Under the pieces are notes generated by a model, which saw nothing but the letters and a program-made list of their open reading frames with translations, made no database searches and had not been told where the DNA came from. Positions 18,889 to 29,259 of a DNA stretch of 64,000 nucleotides are shown here, one piece after another. The position numbers and the translations under genes are program-made. Source of the stretch: Bacillus marasmi (lineage in GTDB: Bacteria; Bacillota; Bacilli; Bacillales; Cytobacillaceae); contig NZ_LR656165.1 of NCBI RefSeq assembly GCF_902168435.1, positions 186,001 to 250,000 of the forward strand. The letters run 5' to 3'. The first letter of the stretch is position 1. Every line of letters starts with the position of its first letter.

Positions 18889-21211
18889 TTCCTTCTCCAA
18901 TCAATGCATGCTTCAAAACTTGATCAATGCTTGATACAAGCACAAATTCAAGCTCACCTCGAACGCTTTCCGGTATATCATCAATATCCTTTTCATTGTC
19001 TTTCGGTAGGATAATTTTTGTTAAACCAGCTCGATGAGCACTTAATGTTTTTTCTTTTAATCCGCCAATCGGTAAAACCCGACCTCTTAAAGTAATTTCA
19101 CCAGTCATACCAACTTCTTTACGAATTGGCTTACCAGTTAAAGCGGAAACGAGTGCTGTCGCAATCGTAATTCCCGCAGATGGACCGTCCTTCGGTACAG
19201 CTCCTTCTGGAACGTGAATATGAATGTCATACTTTTCATGGAAATCTGTTTCTATTCCAAGCTCTGTCGCTTTCGAACGGATGTAACTAAACGCAGCCTG
19301 AGCAGATTCCTTCATTACGTCACCCAGTTTACCGGTAAGAACGAGCTTGCCTTTACCAGGCGACAGCGAAACCTCAATTTGAAGCGTATCGCCACCAACA
19401 GTTGTATAGGCTAACCCTGTGGCTACACCAACTTGATCCTCAAGCTCCGCTTGTCCGTAGCGGAACACTGGCTTACCTAAGAATTCTTCAATTGTTTTAT
19501 CCGTCACAACGACTTTTTTCTTTTCTCCAGTCACAATAATTCTGGCTGTTTTTCGGCAAATCGTTGCTAATTGGCGTTCCAGACTTCTGACACCAGCTTC
19601 ACGTGTATAGAAACGAATGACCTTTAATATTGCTTCATCACGAAGCTGAAGCTGACTTTTTGATAAACCGTGATCCTTTACTTGCTTAGGAAGTAAATGA
19701 TCCTTGGCAATATGCAGCTTTTCGATTTCCGTATAGCCTGCAATCGTAATGATTTCCATCCGGTCGCGCAGTGGCCCAGGAATCGTAGCTAAGTTATTTG
19801 CTGTTGCGATAAACATAACCTTTGAGAGGTCATATGTTTCTTCAATATAATGATCACTGAAATTATGATTTTGCTCAGGATCCAATACCTCTAACATTGC
19901 TGCTGATGGATCACCACGGAAATCACTGGACATCTTATCAATCTCATCAAGAAGGAATACAGGGTTGATAGTTCCTGCTTTTTTCATTCCTTGAATGACA
20001 CGTCCTGGCATCGCCCCGACATAGGTACGGCGGTGCCCACGAATTTCGGATTCATCACGTACGCCACCTAAGGAGACTCGAACAAAATTCCGATTCATTG
20101 ATGTTGCGATTGACCGCGCTAAGCTCGTTTTCCCAACTCCAGGAGGTCCCGCTAAGCAAAGGATTGGCCCTTTTAAAGAATTGGTTAATTTTTGAACAGC
20201 TAAGTATTCTAGAACCCGCTCTTTTACCTTCTCCAACCCATAATGATCTTTATTAAGGATTTTTTCAGCCTTAAGAATGTCTAAATCATCCTCGGTTGCA
20301 GTTGTCCAAGGCAAGGAAATGAGCCACTCAATATAGTTGCGAATGACCGCACTTTCAGCAGAGCTCGTTGGAACCTTCTCATAACGATCCAGTTCTTTTA
20401 AAGCGGTTTCTTTGACAGCTTCAGTCATTCCCGCATTTTCAATTTTCTCAGTAAGTTCTGCAATTTCACCAGTTTTACCCTCTTTATCGCCTAACTCCTT
20501 TTGAATGGCCTTCATTTGCTCACGCAAATAATATTCCTTTTGGGTTCTTTCCATTGAACGTTTTACTCGTTGACCAATTTTTTTCTCGAGATTCAATACT
20601 TCTTTTTCATTATGAATAATATCAATGACACGACCTAATCTTTCTTTTACATTAATCGTCTCGAGAATTTCTTGCTTGTCTTTCAACTTTAATGGAAGGT
20701 GGGAAGCAATAATGTCCGCCATTCTTCCTGGTTCTTCGATATCAGAGACTGAAGAATAAGTTTCTGCTGATATCTTTTTCGATAATTTTATGTATTGTTC
20801 AAAATGTTCAAGCATTGTCCTCATTAAGGCTTGGTCTTCAACATCCTTCGTCGGAACATCCTCATATGTTTTTAAGTTGGCAACATAGTGAGTTTCCTCA
20901 TCGTGTAATTGAACGATTTCTGCCCGCTTTAGCCCCTCCACGAGAACACGAATCGTGCCGTTCGGAAGCTTGAGCATTTGTTTCACCCGTGTCAAAGTTC
21001 CAATTTGAAAAAGGTCTTCTTCCGTTGGCTCATCAATCGAAACGTCTTTTTGTGTTGTTAAAAAGATTAAATGGTCATCTACCATTGCTTTTTCAAGGGC
21101 TTGCACCGATTTTTCCCGACCAACATCTAAATGTAGGACCATCGATGGATAAACGAGTAACCCTCGAAGCGGCAGGAGGGGAACGATGAGCTCTTCAGTT
21201 TTGGTAGTCAT
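18875..21211 (-). CDS. lonA: ATP-dependent protease LonA
   Basis: Cytoplasmic AAA+ protease for misfolded and regulatory proteins. 778 residues from ATG 21211, which follows TGGAGGTG. Domains: N-terminal substrate-binding LON domain (about 1-200), coiled coil, AAA+ module with Walker [10 protein letters not shown] near residue 350 and Walker [10 protein letters not shown], and a C-terminal serine protease domain with catalytic Ser in PKDGPSAG and Lys in GGLKEKTL. It is downstream of lonB but separated from it by the large hairpin array and a terminator, so it must have its own promoter in 21212-21310. Confidence 0.97.
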   Translation of the reverse strand: MTTKTEELIVPLLPLRGLLVYPSMVLHLDVGREKSVQALEKAMVDDHLIFLTTQKDVSIDEPTEEDLFQIGTLTRVKQMLKLPNGTIRVLVEGLKRAEIVQLHDEETHYVANLKTYEDVPTKDVEDQALMRTMLEHFEQYIKLSKKISAETYSSVSDIEEPGRMADIIASHLPLKLKDKQEILETINVKERLGRVIDIIHNEKEVLNLEKKIGQRVKRSMERTQKEYYLREQMKAIQKELGDKEGKTGEIAELTEKIENAGMTEAVKETALKELDRYEKVPTSSAESAVIRNYIEWLISLPWTTATEDDLDILKAEKILNKDHYGLEKVKERVLEYLAVQKLTNSLKGPILCLAGPPGVGKTSLARSIATSMNRNFVRVSLGGVRDESEIRGHRRTYVGAMPGRVIQGMKKAGTINPVFLLDEIDKMSSDFRGDPSAAMLEVLDPEQNHNFSDHYIEETYDLSKVMFIATANNLATIPGPLRDRMEIITIAGYTEIEKLHIAKDHLLPKQVKDHGLSKSQLQLRDEAILKVIRFYTREAGVRSLERQLATICRKTARIIVTGEKKKVVVTDKTIEEFLGKPVFRYGQAELEDQVGVATGLAYTTVGGDTLQIEVSLSPGKGKLVLTGKLGDVMKESAQAAFSYIRSKATELGIETDFHEKYDIHIHVPEGAVPKDGPSAGITIATALVSALTGKPIRKEVGMTGEITLRGRVLPIGGLKEKTLSAHRAGLTKIILPKDNEKDIDDIPESVRGELEFVLVSSIDQVLKHALIGEGNESN

Positions 21212-21311
21212 ACAATAACACCTCCAAATGCAATACTTAAAACCCATACTTTTATCATAATTCAGTTGAAGTCTTTGTACAATCTTAACGTATTAAATAA
21301 AAGGAATCAAA

Positions 21312-21349
21312 GAAAAACTTCGGTTCGACATCATGTTGGCAAACCGAAG
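21312..21349 (-). terminator. Terminator after the hairpin array
   Basis: Stem CTTCGGTT (21318-21325) / AACCGAAG (21342-21349), followed on the minus strand by TTTTTCTTT. No other stem followed by a T-run lies between the lonB stop and this point, so the array is likely part of the lonB transcript. Confidence 0.75.
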
Positions 21350-21414
21350 CCAATTGGTTTTGATTGTTGAAATTTTTGTGGAATGAGTAGTTTATGATAT
21401 AAACTTTGATTCCG

Positions 21415-22850
21415 ATTTTTCTTGATGGCAAGATTTTTGGGCATCAATGTGGCTCTTTGATTCCCATTTTTTCTTGCTTTTAAGATTTTGGGCTCAATGG
21501 GGATTCTTTGATTCCCATTTTTTCTTGCGTTAAGATTTTTGGGCTTCAATGCGGCTCTTTGATTCCCATTTTTTCTTACTTCTATGATTTTGGGCATCAA
21601 TATAGCTTTTTGATTCCCATTTTTTCTTGCTTTTAAAATTTTGGGCTTCAATGTGGCTCTTTGATTCCCATTTTTTCTTGCTTCTAAGATTTTGGGCATC
21701 AATATAGCACTTTGATTCCCATTTTTTCTTGCGTTAAGATTTTTGGGCATCAATATAGCACTTTGATTCCCATTAAGCCACTTTTTCTTGCTCTACGGGC
21801 ACCAAAACTCCGCAATGGTTACCGCTATACCCTTTTTTCTTGCTTCGCGGGCACCATTCGCTCTCTAAGGTTACCGCTTAACCTCTTTTTCTTGCTTCGC
21901 GGGCACCATTCGCTCTCTAAGGTTACCGCTTAACCTCTTTTTCTTGCCTCACGGGCACCATACACACTCTATGGTTACCGCTTAACCTCTTTTTCTTGCC
22001 TCACGGGCACCATTCGCTCTCTATGGTTACCGCTTAACCTCTTTTTCTTGCTTCACAGGCACCATACACACTCTATGGTTACCGCTTAACCTCTTTTTCT
22101 TGCCTCACGGGCACCATACACACTCTATGGTTACCGCTTAACCTCTTTTTCTTGCCTCGCGGGCACCATTCGCTCTCTATGGTTACCGCTTAACCTCTTT
22201 TTCTTGCCTCACGGGCACCATTCGCTCTCTATGGTTACCGCTTAACCTCTTTTTCTTGCTGTGTGGGCACGATAGCTCGTCTATCGTTACCGCCCCAACT
22301 CTTCTCACCTTTTGACGGACACGATAGCTCGTCTATCGTTACCGCTCGAGCCATTTTTGCCTTGTGACGGGCACGATAACTCATCTATCGTTACCGCTCG
22401 AACCCGTTTCGCCTTGTGACGGGCACGATAGCTCGTCTATCGTTACCCCCCGAACTCTTTTCACCTTTTGATGGGCACGATAGCTCGTCTATCGTTACCG
22501 CTCGAACCCGTTTCGCCTTGTGACGGGTACGATAACTCATCTATCGTTACCGCTCGAACCATTTTTGCCTTGTGACGGGCACGATAACTCATCTATCGTT
22601 ACCACTCGATCCATTTTCGCCTTGTGACGGGCACGATAACTCGTCTATCGTTACCGCTCAAACCTTTTTCGGCACGTGACGGGCATGATAGCTCGTCTAT
22701 CGTTACCGCTCGAGCCATTTTCCCTTGTGACGGTCACGATAGCTCGTCTATCGTTACCGCCCGAACACTTTTCACCTTGTGTCGGGCACGATAGCTCGTC
22801 TATCGTTACCGCTTACTGCAATTCCACCTTGTGACGGGCACGATAACCTA
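21415..22850. repeat. Large hairpin tandem array, 51-52 bp unit, about 27 copies in three classes
   Basis: Marker TTCCC/TTACC recurs at 51 bp spacing from 21461 to 21767 (7 units, class A), then at 52 bp to 22235 (9 units, class B) and on to 22806 (11 units, class C; one step is 51). Each unit is GGGCA + arm + loop + complementary arm + TTNCC, followed by a linker of about 25 nt (TTTTTCTTGC in A and B, TTTCGCCTTGTGAC in C). Arms: A TCAA/TTGA, B CCAT/ATGG, C CGATAG/CTATCG. Classes are in register across their borders. A 51-bp period keeps class A open in a minus-strand frame of 140 codons with no ribosome site; I do not call it a gene. Confidence 0.95.
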
Positions 22851-22852
22851 AG

Positions 22853-24532
22853 CTACACGCTTTCCTTCTTAGATAAATCGATCGCGGCGGTAATAATTTG
22901 GTCGCGCGAATTTTCCTTGCCCAATTCCTTTACAAACGTGCGTTCAAAAACCTCATGCAAATGGGTCACGGGAATGATCTCGATTCCTTTTATTTCATGA
23001 AGCATGGATTGCATGTTTTCCTCTGGAATGATGACAGCTTTCGCGCCTGCCTTCATGGCTGCTTTTACCTTTGGAAAAACGCCACCAATCGGTTTAACGT
23101 TGCCATGAATGCTAATTTCCCCGGTCATTGCAATTGTATGGTCAACAGGAATTTTGTAAATCGCCGAATAGATGCCTGTAGCCATCGCTATACCGGCAGA
23201 AGGACCATCGACCGGAACTCCTCCAGGGAAGTTAACGTGAATATCATATTCATCTGCAGGAACACCAATTGAGCGGAGTACGGTTATTACATTCTCAATC
23301 GAACCCTTTGCCATACTTTTGCGGCGAATCGATTTACTTTGATTACCGATGCTTTCCTCTTCAACAATCCCGGTAATATTGATAGAGCCTTTGTCTTTGG
23401 CCGGCATGACGGTCACTTCAATTTCTAGTAATGAGCCTGAGTTTGGACCGTGAACAGCCAATCCATTGACTAAACCAATCGTTGGACTTTCGTTGATTTT
23501 TTTATTCATGCGAGGAGAGAGCTGACTGGAATGGATAATCCATTCGATATCATCATCCTTAATAAATTTACGCTCCTCCTGAATCGCAATTCCAGCAGCA
23601 ATTTGTATCATATTAACTGCTTCACGGCCATTACGAGCATATGTAGAAAGAATATCCAAGCCCTTGTCGCTAATAGTTAGATTTACTTTTTCAACAGCCT
23701 TTTTGGCGACCGTTGTAATTTCCTCGTGCGTAAGCTCCCTAAAGAAAACCTCCATACAGCGCGAACGAATTGCTGGTGGTATTTCATTTGGAGTTCTGGT
23801 CGTTGCACCAATTAAGCGAAAATCAGCGGGAAGGCCATTTTTGAAAATATCATGAATATGACTTGGGATTTGAGGGTTTTCTTCATGATAATAAGCACTT
23901 TCAAGGAATACTTTACGATCCTCCAACACCTTGAGGAGCTTGTTCATCTGAATGGGATGAAGCTCGCCAATTTCATCGATAAATAGCACACCACCGTGAG
24001 CATTTGTAACAGCACCTTGCTTTGGCTGCGGAATTCCAGCTTGTCCCATCGCACCTGCACCCTGATAAATCGGATCATGGACAGAACCAATCAATGGGTC
24101 GGCTATTCCCCTTTCATCAAAACGTGCTGTGGTAGCGTCCAACTCGATAAAAACAGCGGCTTTTGTGAATGGTGATTTTCCATTTTTCTTTGCTTCTTCA
24201 AGGACAAGTCTCGCAGCTGCTGTCTTACCGATTCCCGGAGGACCGTAAATAATCACGTGCTGCGGATTTGGACCGCAAAGAGCTGCCTTAAGTGACTTAA
24301 TCCCATCCTCCTGACCAACGATGTCCTCAAAGCTAGTAGGACGAACTTTCTCTGAAAGCGGCTCGGTTAATGAAATGGCCCTCATTTTACGAAGCTGCTC
24401 CATTTCTTTTCGTGACTCTCGGTCTATAGAAATCTTTTGGCTCCTTTGATTCTTTAATAGGTTCCAAAAATAAATACCGATTACGACGCCGAAAAATAGC
24501 TGTATGAATAAGGCGATCCCCGTCCAATTCAT
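22853..24532 (-). CDS. lonB: ATP-dependent protease LonB (Lon-like, sporulation-associated)
   Basis: Membrane-anchored AAA+ Lon-type protease; in B. subtilis it is made in the forespore under SigF. 559 residues from ATG 24532, with GGAGGG 6 nt upstream; upstream in-frame codons lie in repeat DNA. One transmembrane helix (about residues 5-23), Walker A GPPGIGKT at 97-104, Walker B VLFIDEIGEL, and a C-terminal protease domain with PVDGPSAG (Ser) and a Lys in VFPKVKAAMKAG. It lacks the N-terminal LON domain of LonA. The stop codon is directly followed by the 1.4-kb hairpin array. Confidence 0.95.
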   Translation of the reverse strand: MNWTGIALFIQLFFGVVIGIYFWNLLKNQRSQKISIDRESRKEMEQLRKMRAISLTEPLSEKVRPTSFEDIVGQEDGIKSLKAALCGPNPQHVIIYGPPGIGKTAAARLVLEEAKKNGKSPFTKAAVFIELDATTARFDERGIADPLIGSVHDPIYQGAGAMGQAGIPQPKQGAVTNAHGGVLFIDEIGELHPIQMNKLLKVLEDRKVFLESAYYHEENPQIPSHIHDIFKNGLPADFRLIGATTRTPNEIPPAIRSRCMEVFFRELTHEEITTVAKKAVEKVNLTISDKGLDILSTYARNGREAVNMIQIAAGIAIQEERKFIKDDDIEWIIHSSQLSPRMNKKINESPTIGLVNGLAVHGPNSGSLLEIEVTVMPAKDKGSINITGIVEEESIGNQSKSIRRKSMAKGSIENVITVLRSIGVPADEYDIHVNFPGGVPVDGPSAGIAMATGIYSAIYKIPVDHTIAMTGEISIHGNVKPIGGVFPKVKAAMKAGAKAVIIPEENMQSMLHEIKGIEIIPVTHLHEVFERTFVKELGKENSRDQIITAAIDLSKKESV

Positions 24533-24635
24533 CGCATTCCCTCCTGGAGTTAATAGTAGCTTATAATAATAGCTAGTATTTCCGAGCGTAGAGTGGAATA
24601 AACAAGAATTTTTTTGAAAAAATTGGATACCTAAT

Positions 24636-24870
24636 AAAGCGGAAGTGCCTTGCTCAGGGGCGACAGGCACAAAGCGAGCCCTGCAGGAGATTCTGATCAC
24701 CGTAAGCGATTGTAGGAAAAGTAAAAGTGGCTCGTTCAGGAACGACAGGCGTAAGACGAATCACGCAAGAGATGATAATCTCTGGAGGGATTTGGCTTAT
24801 AACATGAGCTCCTAGCCGCTTTCACTAGACAAGCTTGTAACCTCGAGCCCCTAGGCACTGGAACTAGATA
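24636..24870 (+). repeat. Dispersed repeat family A, copy 2 (decayed double unit)
   Basis: AAAGCGGAAGTGCCTTGCTC and GGGGCGACAGG match the copy at 7682-7800; a second decayed half (AAAGTGGCTCGTTCAGG, ACGACAGGCG) follows from about 24720, with another end copy at about 24840-24870. It fills the gap between clpX and lonB, upstream of the lonB start. Confidence 0.8.
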
Positions 24871-24896
24871 GTAATGTAATTAAAAGCTAATCAAAC

Positions 24897-24936
24897 ATAA
24901 AAAAACCAACCAATCCTCGAAAAGGATTGGTTGGTT
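24897..24936 (-). terminator. Terminator of clpX
   Basis: Stem AACCAACCAATCCT (24904-24917) / AGGATTGGTTGGTT (24923-24936), followed on the minus strand by TTTTTT. Confidence 0.9.
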
Positions 24937-24948
24937 GAATTCATATGA

Positions 24949-26214
24949 TTATGCAGAAGTTTTACGTTTTTCTTCGACGACAGTACCATCTTCTAGAACA
25001 AGCTTTGGAATGCTATTTTCTAAAACCGTGTCACTTGTGATAATACATTTTGTAATATCATCGCGTGACGGTAGATCAAACATTACATCAAGCATAATTC
25101 CTTCGATGATTGAACGCAGACCACGGGCACCCGTTTTACGTTCAATCGCTTTTTTGGCAATTTCCTTTAATGCATCTGGCTCAAATTCTAACTCAACATC
25201 ATCAAGCTCAAGCATTTTTTGGAATTGCTTAACAAGCGCATTTTTCGGTTTAGTTAGGATTTCGATTAAGGCATCCTCATCTAATTGCTCAAGACTAGCA
25301 ATGACCGGAAGACGTCCGATGAATTCTGGAATTAGACCGAAACGTAATAAATCCTCAGGAAGAACCTTAGATAGTAGCTCTTTTTGAGCAACTTCCTGTG
25401 TTTTTGGATCAGCACCGAAGCCAATTACCTTTTGTCCAAGACGGCGTTTAATAATTGGTTCGATTCCGTCAAATGCACCACCACAAATAAATAAAATATT
25501 CGTCGTATCAATTTGAATAAACTCTTGATGAGGGTGCTTTCTTCCGCCTTGTGGAGGAACACTTGCAACAGTTCCTTCTAAGATTTTTAGAAGGGCTTGC
25601 TGTACACCTTCACCTGATACATCGCGAGTAATTGATGGATTTTCCGACTTGCGGGCAATTTTATCAATTTCATCGATGTAGATGATACCCTTTTCAGCTT
25701 TCTCTACATCATAATCCGCTGCTTGGATTAATTTTAACAGGATGTTTTCAACGTCCTCACCAACATAGCCAGCTTCAGTTAATGATGTTGCATCGGCAAT
25801 TGCGAATGGAACGTTTAAAATACGCGCTAAAGTTTGTGCCAATAAAGTCTTACCGCTACCTGTAGGGCCAATCATACAAATATTACTTTTTGACAATTCA
25901 ACATCATCAATTTTGCTATTTGAGTTGATACGTTTGTAGTGGTTGTAAACAGCCACTGAAAGCGATTTCTTCGCTTGGTCTTGACCGATTACATATTCAT
26001 CTAAAATATCACGAATTTCTTTTGGCTTTGGAACATCTTTAAATTCTACTTCCTCTTCTGTTCCAAGCTCTTCTTCAACGATTTCTGTACATAATTCAAT
26101 GCACTCATCACATATATATACACCTGGTCCGGCAACTAGCTTGCGTACTTGATCTTGTGTCTTACCACAGAAAGAACACTTTAATTGCCCTTTTTCATCA
26201 TTAAACTTAAACAA
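24949..26214 (-). CDS. clpX: ATP-dependent unfoldase ClpX
   Basis: AAA+ subunit that unfolds substrates and feeds them to ClpP. 421 residues. N-terminal C4 zinc-binding domain (C13, C16, C35, C38 in CSFCGKT and CDECIELC), Walker A GPTGSGKT at 116-123, Walker B YIDEIDKI, sensor and pore-loop region YVGEDVE. Start is TTG 26214, 7 nt after AGGGGTG. It follows tig as in B. subtilis but is separated by a terminator and about 430 bp. Confidence 0.97.
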   Translation of the reverse strand: MFKFNDEKGQLKCSFCGKTQDQVRKLVAGPGVYICDECIELCTEIVEEELGTEEEVEFKDVPKPKEIRDILDEYVIGQDQAKKSLSVAVYNHYKRINSNSKIDDVELSKSNICMIGPTGSGKTLLAQTLARILNVPFAIADATSLTEAGYVGEDVENILLKLIQAADYDVEKAEKGIIYIDEIDKIARKSENPSITRDVSGEGVQQALLKILEGTVASVPPQGGRKHPHQEFIQIDTTNILFICGGAFDGIEPIIKRRLGQKVIGFGADPKTQEVAQKELLSKVLPEDLLRFGLIPEFIGRLPVIASLEQLDEDALIEILTKPKNALVKQFQKMLELDDVELEFEPDALKEIAKKAIERKTGARGLRSIIEGIMLDVMFDLPSRDDITKCIITSDTVLENSIPKLVLEDGTVVEEKRKTSA

Positions 26215-26575
26215 ATGACTTCACCCCTCGATAAAAACTTTTACGTATATAGTTTGGATCAAATCAATCGAACTTAGATTAGCCTATTTTTTAAATATTC
26301 CTACAGTTATGTATATTGGATTGTAACACACTTCGATACAGACAGGAAATGATAACACTTGAACTGCTAAAGTTTTCATTTCAGGGAGCTAATCCAAGTT
26401 CATAAAACGTAAATATGTATGATTTAAGCATTTCCATAAAACAGTCTTCTCAGTCGGTTAACAAAAAATCCATCAAAAAAATTTATGGAAAATCACCGTT
26501 TTTTATGCCGATTTTTCAAAAAATGAGAGAAAAGATTTTCCATACCTTTATTATAATATATGTATGTGTATTTGT
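26215..26575. other. AT-rich gap upstream of clpX
   Basis: Presumably carries the clpX promoter. A TATAAT on the minus strand at about 26551-26556 has no good -35. I see no gene or repeat here. Confidence 0.4.
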
Positions 26576-26579
26576 ATAA

Positions 26580-26608
26580 AACAAGGCACGATAAAATCGC
26601 GCCTTGTT
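26580..26608. terminator. Terminator of tig
   Basis: Stem AACAAGGC-CGAT / ATCG-GCCTTGTT with T-runs on both sides, 37 nt after the tig stop. Confidence 0.75.
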
Positions 26609-26644
26609 TTTTTATAATAAAAATCGTATTAAGTTTAGAGTCGA

Positions 26645-27946
26645 TTATTCTTGAACTGCAGCTGCTACAGTCTTGCTGTTTTCAACAAGAAATTCAACAG
26701 TTTTTCTTAAAGAAAGATCGCCTTTGATTCCTTCAGTTCCACCAAGAGCTTTTTGAATGTCTTCTACAGACATTTTGTACATTTCAGCCATTTTTTCAAG
26801 CTCAGCAGTTACATCTTCGTCAGTTGCAGTGATGTTTTCTGCTTTAGCGATTGCTTCTAAAGTTAAGTTTCCGCGAACGCGTTGCTCAGCTTCTGGCTTC
26901 ATTTGCTCACGAAGAGCTGCTTCATCTTGTCCAGAGAATTGGTAGTAAAGGTCAAGGTTCATACCTTGCATTTGTAAGCGTTGTTCGAACTCTTGAAGCA
27001 TGCGACCGATTTCAGTATCAACCATTACTGCTGGTACTTCCATTTCTGCATTAGCAGTTGCTTTTTCAACTACTGTATTTTGGATGTAGTGCTCTTCTTG
27101 ATGTTTTTTATCGTGAGTTAAATTATCTTTAATTTTTGCTTTTAATGCATCAAGTGTTTCAACTTCTTCATCAACATCTTTTGCAAATTCGTCATCTAGC
27201 TCAGGTACTGATTTGCCTTTGATTTCGTGAAGTTTTGTTTTGAATACAGCTGGTTTACCAGCAAGTTCAGCAGCATGGTACTCTTCAGGGAAAGTAACTT
27301 CTACATCTTTTTCTTCTCCAGTAGCTAAGCCAACTAATTGGTCTTCGAAACCAGGGATGAATGAACCTGATCCAAGCTCTAATGAATAGTTTTCAGCTGT
27401 GCCGCCTTCGAAAGCTTCACCGTCAACATAACCAGCGAAGTCGATTACAACAGTATCACCAAGTTCAGCAGTACCTTCTTCTTTAACAACTAATTCAGCG
27501 TGACGCTCTTGAAGCTTTTTGATTTCTGCGTCTACTTCTTCGTCAGTTACATTTGTATCAAATGCTTCGATTTCAAGGCCTTTGTATTCGCCAAGTTTAA
27601 CTTCTGGTTTAACTTGTACAGTTGCTTTGAAAATAAAGCTTTTGCCTTTTTCGATTTGTTCTACATCGATTTCAGGACGATCGATTGGCTCGATGCCAGT
27701 TTCATCAATTGCATTTGAGTATGCTTCTGGAAGAAGAAAATCAACCGCTTCTTGATATAATGATTCAACGCCGAAACGTTTTTCGAACATTTGGCGAGGC
27801 ATTTTTCCTTTACGGAAACCTGGTACATTAACTTGCTTAACTACTTTTTTGAATGCAGCTTCTAAACCTTCGTTTACTTTTTCTGCATCTACTTCAACTG
27901 TAAGAACCACTTGGTTCCCTTCTAATTTTTCAAACTTAGCAGACAT
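26645..27946 (-). CDS. tig: Trigger factor
   Basis: Ribosome-bound chaperone with peptidyl-prolyl isomerase activity acting on nascent chains. 433 residues from ATG 27946; the frame extends to a TTG at 27967 that lies within the GGAGGG ribosome site. The ribosome-binding signature [11 protein letters not shown] (about 43-53) is intact, the FKBP-type domain spans about 150-240 ([19 protein letters not shown]), and the C-terminal chaperone arms follow. Confidence 0.97.
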   Translation of the reverse strand: MSAKFEKLEGNQVVLTVEVDAEKVNEGLEAAFKKVVKQVNVPGFRKGKMPRQMFEKRFGVESLYQEAVDFLLPEAYSNAIDETGIEPIDRPEIDVEQIEKGKSFIFKATVQVKPEVKLGEYKGLEIEAFDTNVTDEEVDAEIKKLQERHAELVVKEEGTAELGDTVVIDFAGYVDGEAFEGGTAENYSLELGSGSFIPGFEDQLVGLATGEEKDVEVTFPEEYHAAELAGKPAVFKTKLHEIKGKSVPELDDEFAKDVDEEVETLDALKAKIKDNLTHDKKHQEEHYIQNTVVEKATANAEMEVPAVMVDTEIGRMLQEFEQRLQMQGMNLDLYYQFSGQDEAALREQMKPEAEQRVRGNLTLEAIAKAENITATDEDVTAELEKMAEMYKMSVEDIQKALGGTEGIKGDLSLRKTVEFLVENSKTVAAAVQE

Positions 27947-28118
27947 ACTGTTTTTTCCCTCCAACAATCTATTCTATTTTTCATATGGAACGAATGGATA
28001 TGAATCTTTCATGACTAGCAATCAAAACCCATAAGATAAGTATTTTGTGTATTTTTTCGCACAATACAACCACTATATTATACCATAGGTTGTTTTTGTT
28101 TCAACCTACAAGCCATAA

Positions 28119-29138
28119 TTATGGTGAAGAAATTTCATCAATCGTGCTAATTTCCTCCACTGCAGCTAAAACATCGTCCTGTTTGACCCCATATAAATCC
28201 ACAATTTCTGTAATGTCTTGATCTTGGCCGAAGTATGCCAAAGCCACAAAATGAAAGGCGGCAGCGCAAATGTCTGGTAGCTCGAACTCTGTCCGGAAAG
28301 GGTATATTAGGAAAAAATAACGTTCCATTAATTGCTTAATACTGTCCAGTAAAATGGGGTCTCTATTCTCCAATTTTTCCGTTGTGATTTCTAGGCATGC
28401 TAGTAAGTCAGGATGAAAATGAACTTCAAATATTTCTGTTGGAATCAACACTAATTCCTTAAAATACTTCTTTACTATAATTTCTTTATCATAGTCTTGT
28501 TCCTTTAATACAGTTAACAGGATTGTTTTAAAGAATGGGTCTCCATCATCAGAGCTAAGGAATTCACTAATTTCCGAAATATAAGCCCTTACATTACTGC
28601 TGGCAAGACGTCCAGCAAGATGAACCTGCTCACCTGGATCCTTAATTGAAAACAAATCAAAACTTAATTCTTTTATTTGGTGTGGTTGTTCTGGTGCATT
28701 TTTTTCCGAGCGGGTATCAGACATTTTTCGGCTAAAATGGAGCATTTTCATGAAGTGTTCCATTTTTTCGGGTGGCACTTCTCTTTCTTCTAATAGCGCT
28801 TCAATTGTCGTGACAACCTCAACATAGTTATTTTGTTGGACGAGAATCATTATGTACATATCAACGATTGTAAAATAATCTCCGATACCTAACTGAAGCA
28901 TATTTTTAGCACGATGATTGGCCTCTGCCAAATTTCCAATTTCGAAATTCGCCACAACAAGCCCGAGATGAATATCCTCATCGTCTGGATTCAGTTGACT
29001 TGCTTGGCTAAGCAACTTGATGGCTTCTGTAAAATTTTTACGTTGAAGCTGATCTAAGCCCTTTTCCAACAGACGTTTCTCTAAATCTGGAAAAAGAATG
29101 ATATTAGTTTCTTTTTTTGATCGATCCCTCTTTGTCAT
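28119..29138 (-). CDS. ysoA: TPR-repeat protein YsoA
   Basis: A 339-residue cytoplasmic protein with TPR motifs near the N-terminus (about residues 20-90: LEKGLDQLQRKNFTEAIKLL, LNPDDEDIHLGLVVANFEIG). The rest is alpha-helical and acidic. ATG 29138 follows AAGGGAG. It sits between leuD and tig exactly as ysoA does in B. subtilis; the leuD terminator separates it from the leu genes. The function is unknown. Confidence 0.88.
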   Translation of the reverse strand: MTKRDRSKKETNIILFPDLEKRLLEKGLDQLQRKNFTEAIKLLSQASQLNPDDEDIHLGLVVANFEIGNLAEANHRAKNMLQLGIGDYFTIVDMYIMILVQQNNYVEVVTTIEALLEEREVPPEKMEHFMKMLHFSRKMSDTRSEKNAPEQPHQIKELSFDLFSIKDPGEQVHLAGRLASSNVRAYISEISEFLSSDDGDPFFKTILLTVLKEQDYDKEIIVKKYFKELVLIPTEIFEVHFHPDLLACLEITTEKLENRDPILLDSIKQLMERYFFLIYPFRTEFELPDICAAAFHFVALAYFGQDQDITEIVDLYGVKQDDVLAAVEEISTIDEISSP

Positions 29139-29213
29139 GAAGGTTCTCCCTTTATCATGTTTGAGGTTAGTGTAGCATGTGATTTACAAAAACACAAAAG
29201 ACTAAAAGGCTGA

Positions 29214-29246
29214 AAAAAAGATTCACAGACTCGGCTGTGAATCTTT
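29214..29246 (-). terminator. Terminator of the ilv-leu operon
   Basis: Stem AAAGATTCACAG (29217-29228) / CTGTGAATCTTT (29235-29246), followed on the minus strand by seven T. It lies 13 nt after the leuD stop. Confidence 0.9.
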
Positions 29247-29259
29247 CCTTTTTTATTTA

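Noticed and set aside
21415-22850. CRISPR array
   Set aside because: Units of 51-52 bp repeat along their whole length without unique spacers of constant size, and no cas gene is near.
24533-24700. Extension of LonB upstream of ATG 24532
   Set aside because: It lies partly in a dispersed repeat; the ribosome site GGAGGG fits only ATG 24532.
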